Origin: Psychrobacter sp. UBA3483
GTDB lineage: Bacteria; Pseudomonadota; Gammaproteobacteria; Pseudomonadales; Moraxellaceae
Direction of reading: 5' to 3'
Length of the DNA: 64,000 nt
Assembly: GCF_002377905.1 (NCBI RefSeq)
Contig: NZ_DFQS01000005.1
Location: 62,001 to 126,000, forward strand
Shown: positions 61,597 through 64,000 of the stretch, piece by piece
Numbering within the stretch: the stretch's first letter is position 1
How the letters are laid out: each line of letters starts with the position of its first letter
Position numbers and translations under genes: made by a program
The notes under the pieces: generated by a model
The model's input: the letters and a program-made list of their open reading frames with translations, nothing else
Told to the model about the DNA's origin: nothing
The model's database searches: none

Positions 61597-63348
61597 TTAC
61601 TTTGTTGGGCGTTGATAGATTATTTTACCTTCTTTAATGGTGGTGACTACATGAATGTCTTTAAGCTTATCTGTATTTATCGTCAACGGATTGGCATCTA
61701 ATATCACCAAATCAGCGAGCTTACCCTTGGTTAAGCTACCTTTATTATTTTCCTCATAATACTCATAAGCGGCATTGGTGGTGATGGCTTTGAGCGCTTG
61801 ATAAGGGGTCGCGCGCTCATTGGCGCCGATAATCTGGCCTGAGCGCGAAGTGCGATTGACCGCAGACCAAACGGTAAATAACGGGTCGACGGGCGTCACG
61901 GTATCGTCAGAATGGTTGGTGTATTTTAACCCCATTTTATCCGCTGTCGCTATCGGACTTAGAAAATCAGCACGTTTTTTACCTAAATTTTGCACATGCA
62001 CATCACCCCAAAAGTAGGCATGATTGGTAAAAAATGACGGTAGCATCTTATATTTTTTAAAGGCTTCTAGCTGATCGGGGCGCGCAAACTGAGCATGAAT
62101 AGGCACCGTACGGCGATCTTTATCAGCGGCTTGCCCCGTCTTTTTGACTGCATATTCATGAGCTTTGATAATCATATCTGTCGCGCCATCGCCATTATTA
62201 TGGATAAACAACTGGTTATCGTGCTTATAAGCCTTGGCAAACATCTCATTGAGCGCATCTTGGCTGATACTCGGTAATCCACGACAATCTTTTTTGCAGT
62301 CTCGTACTGGCGTCAAATAAGGTTGACTAAAATAAGCGGTCTTCCCTTGCGGCGAGCCATCAGCTATGATTTTAGTCCCTTGTACTTTAAAACCGTTTTG
62401 ATAGGTTTTCCAAACAAAGTCTTTGTCCGCTAAGTTTTCATCTAAATCACTGCTGCCTGCCAGTGCGACTAAGTCTATTTTCAGCTTGCCAGCATCCGCT
62501 TGTTTTTGGAAAAACTGAATAGTATTACGAGCCGTTGAACCGTTGTGGGCGGTAGTCAGACCATTTTTGGCATAATAATCTTGGGTTTGCTCAAAGAATT
62601 TGGCTTGATCGGGCTCTAATACCTCTAGCATTTGCCGCATAAATGGATACATAGCGATTTCTTGGACGAGACCATTTGGTTCGCTAGAACCTTTAACCCG
62701 TGCAATATTACCACCTTCTGGGTTTTTAGTATCTGCGGTAATGTTCAGGGCTGCTAAGGCCTTGCTATTAGCGACACCCATATGACCACTGGTATGTTGC
62801 AAATATACAGGGTTATTGGGCAATACTTTATCGATATCTGCTTTGTTTGGATGACGACCTTCTTTTAATTGACTCTCATCATAACCCCAACCGTAGATCC
62901 ATTCACCATCGGCGATGTTATTGTCCTTTTTATAGTCTTTTAAGGCTTGTAGTAATTTATCCATACTATCTATCTTGCCAACTGGCGGCGGGTTTAAATT
63001 TGCCTGACCCATGGTGTTTGACACCATATCAAAATGACTGTGCGGATCGATAAAACCCGGTAGCAAGGTTTTGCTGTTTAAATTCACTTGAGCGGCATTT
63101 TTATATTCTGACTGCGCCGTATTTAAATCGCCAACATAAGCAATTTTGCCAGCCTGCGTGACCAAAGCTTCGACCATCTGCGGCTGCTCACCTTCCATGG
63201 TGATGATATTGCCATTGTAATAAACCGTTGCTGAGTTGCTTGCTTGTTCTGTATTTGGCTGTTTTGCGGTGGTTTGCAGGGCAGTACAACCAATCATGCT
63301 CATCAGTCCAATACTCAGTAACGTCGGCTTAATGGTACTTATGGTCAT
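61597..63348 (-). CDS. YtcJ-like amidohydrolase, predicted lipoprotein
   Basis: Metal-dependent hydrolase of the amidohydrolase superfamily (YtcJ/Pfam Amidohydro_3 type). An N-terminal signal segment SIGLMSMIGC ends in a lipobox near residue 21, so the protein should be anchored in the outer or inner membrane facing the periplasm. Fold motifs: the metal-binding PGFIDPHSHFD near residue 97, GYDESQLKEGRHP, LFIHNNGDGATDMII near 375, FTNHAYFWGDVH and the end VVTTIKEGKIIYQRP. 583 residues, normal for the family. Substrate unknown. Its neighbour upstream is tRNA-Asn after a 384-base gap. Confidence 0.85.
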   Translation of the reverse strand: MTISTIKPTLLSIGLMSMIGCTALQTTAKQPNTEQASNSATVYYNGNIITMEGEQPQMVEALVTQAGKIAYVGDLNTAQSEYKNAAQVNLNSKTLLPGFIDPHSHFDMVSNTMGQANLNPPPVGKIDSMDKLLQALKDYKKDNNIADGEWIYGWGYDESQLKEGRHPNKADIDKVLPNNPVYLQHTSGHMGVANSKALAALNITADTKNPEGGNIARVKGSSEPNGLVQEIAMYPFMRQMLEVLEPDQAKFFEQTQDYYAKNGLTTAHNGSTARNTIQFFQKQADAGKLKIDLVALAGSSDLDENLADKDFVWKTYQNGFKVQGTKIIADGSPQGKTAYFSQPYLTPVRDCKKDCRGLPSISQDALNEMFAKAYKHDNQLFIHNNGDGATDMIIKAHEYAVKKTGQAADKDRRTVPIHAQFARPDQLEAFKKYKMLPSFFTNHAYFWGDVHVQNLGKKRADFLSPIATADKMGLKYTNHSDDTVTPVDPLFTVWSAVNRTSRSGQIIGANERATPYQALKAITTNAAYEYYEENNKGSLTKGKLADLVILDANPLTINTDKLKDIHVVTTIKEGKIIYQRPTK

Positions 63349-63731
63349 GGCGCTATCCTTAATAGTGTTTTTATAGTTGTTTTTATACGAATAAGAGCTC
63401 TAACCAATTTAACGATAAAGCTTTAAAGGGTCAATGCTAGTTATGATTTTATCGTTGGTCAACAATGCCATCAGTTTAAAATAAATTCAATATTTTAACA
63501 GCCGAGGACGATGCTAAAGGCTCGGCTTATATTATTTGTGGAATATATTTTATAGAACAGTCAAGCACTGTATGATTTATATGAGAAGAAAATAAAAGGA
63601 ATGGTTTTTGGTGTTTGTCGGCTTGCAAAATAAAACCAACAGCCATAAAAAAACCCCCATCAAAGTGATGAGGGTCTTGGCAAATGCCATAATCGAATCA
63701 AAGAAGATTCAAAAGATTTACGACTAAAATA
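63349..63731. other. 383-base gap before the amidohydrolase gene
   Basis: Holds the promoter region of the amidohydrolase (AAGGAT ribosome site at 63354) and, at its right end, the tRNA-Asn terminator (listed separately). Otherwise nothing recognised. Confidence 0.5.
63646..63676 (-). terminator. terminator of tRNA-Asn
   Basis: On the minus strand the stem ACCCTCATCA/TGATGGGGGT (one G-U pair) with a three-base loop is followed by a T-run. Confidence 0.85.
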
Positions 63732-63807
63732 TGGCTCTCCAACCTGGGCTCGAACCAGGGACACACGGATTAACAGTCCGTTGCTCTACCAACTGAGCTA
63801 TTGGAGA
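63732..63807 (-). tRNA. tRNA-Asn (anticodon GTT)
   Basis: On the minus strand a 76-base cloverleaf: acceptor TCTCCAA pairs with TTGGAGA, anticodon loop CTGTTAA holds GTT, the T-arm is CTGGTTCGAGCCCAG, and CCA is encoded. Confidence 0.97.
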
Positions 63808-63879
63808 ATAAGCGGTAAGGGTTTTATTACTTACTGCGAGCTTAGAAAGTCTCTAACGAGTTCTTGCTAAGTGGGGCGT

Positions 63880-63907
63880 ATTCTAGCAAAGATAAAAAAT
63901 ACGTCAA
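63880..63907 (-). promoter_or_regulatory. promoter of tRNA-Asn
   Basis: On the minus strand TTGACG and TAGAAT with a 16-base spacer stand about 73 bases before the tRNA. A GC-rich stretch CGCCCC follows the -10, as in stringently controlled stable-RNA promoters. Confidence 0.7.
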
Positions 63908-64000
63908 GCTTTTTTTTGCAGATTTTAGAAAGATTACGTATTTACTTGGTAGATAAAAGCATTTACAAGGTTTTTCGCGCCAATACAGGGCTAAAGTAAG

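Noticed and set aside
1..64000. CRISPR arrays, prophage or intact insertion sequences
   Set aside because: No regular spaced direct repeats, transposase, integrase or phage structural genes were found anywhere in the window.

Overview
The window looks like a chromosomal segment of a gammaproteobacterium of the Moraxellaceae, most probably Psychrobacter. This is inferred from moderate GC, the Acinetobacter-type polyphosphate:AMP phosphotransferase, the ubiE-ubiJ-ubiB order, the nar-Moco arrangement and the protein sequences themselves; no rRNA is present to confirm it. I see no prophage, transposase gene or CRISPR array. Two short palindromic MITE-like repeats are candidate non-autonomous elements.

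Left part (1-18.7 kb) is housekeeping: class II fructose-bisphosphate aldolase, the Holliday-junction pair ruvA and ruvB (separated by a terminator and a MITE-like repeat), a D-lactate dehydrogenase-type FAD enzyme, the ubiquinone genes ubiE-ubiJ-ubiB, a FFLEELY-type protein, polyphosphate:AMP phosphotransferase, a PiT phosphate transporter, an unusual XRE-HTH/AlaA-type aminotransferase fusion, msrB, a glutathione peroxidase, tRNA-Val and tRNA-Asp, and a D-cysteine desulfhydrase.

Centre (18.7-48.8 kb) is a compact nitrate-respiration block. On the minus strand: narK, narGHJI, flavohemoglobin hmp, a parvulin PPIase, and the molybdenum-cofactor genes moeA, moaA, moaB, mobA, moaC, moaD, moaE, then modA and modB (no modC). 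On the plus strand: narX-narL, a cytochrome P450, a YeaR-like cupin, a CitE-like lyase and quinol NO reductase norB; a second NarK-type transporter is on the minus strand. The parts fit together: molybdate uptake and Moco synthesis supply NarG; NarK proteins move nitrate and nitrite; NarXL senses nitrate; Hmp and NorB remove NO. Two near-identical NarL-type 7-2-7 sites lie upstream of narG and moaA, and NsrR-like palindromes lie upstream of hmp and norB. No nitrite reductase or N2O reductase is present here.

Right part (48.9-64 kb): a CusRS-type copper two-component system divergent from two DUF305 genes with a CusR-box palindrome between them; a small DUF697-like protein; recJ; two tandem TRIC-type channels; a DMT transporter; queE; dapD; an alpha/beta hydrolase; a YtcJ-like amidohydrolase lipoprotein; and tRNA-Asn.
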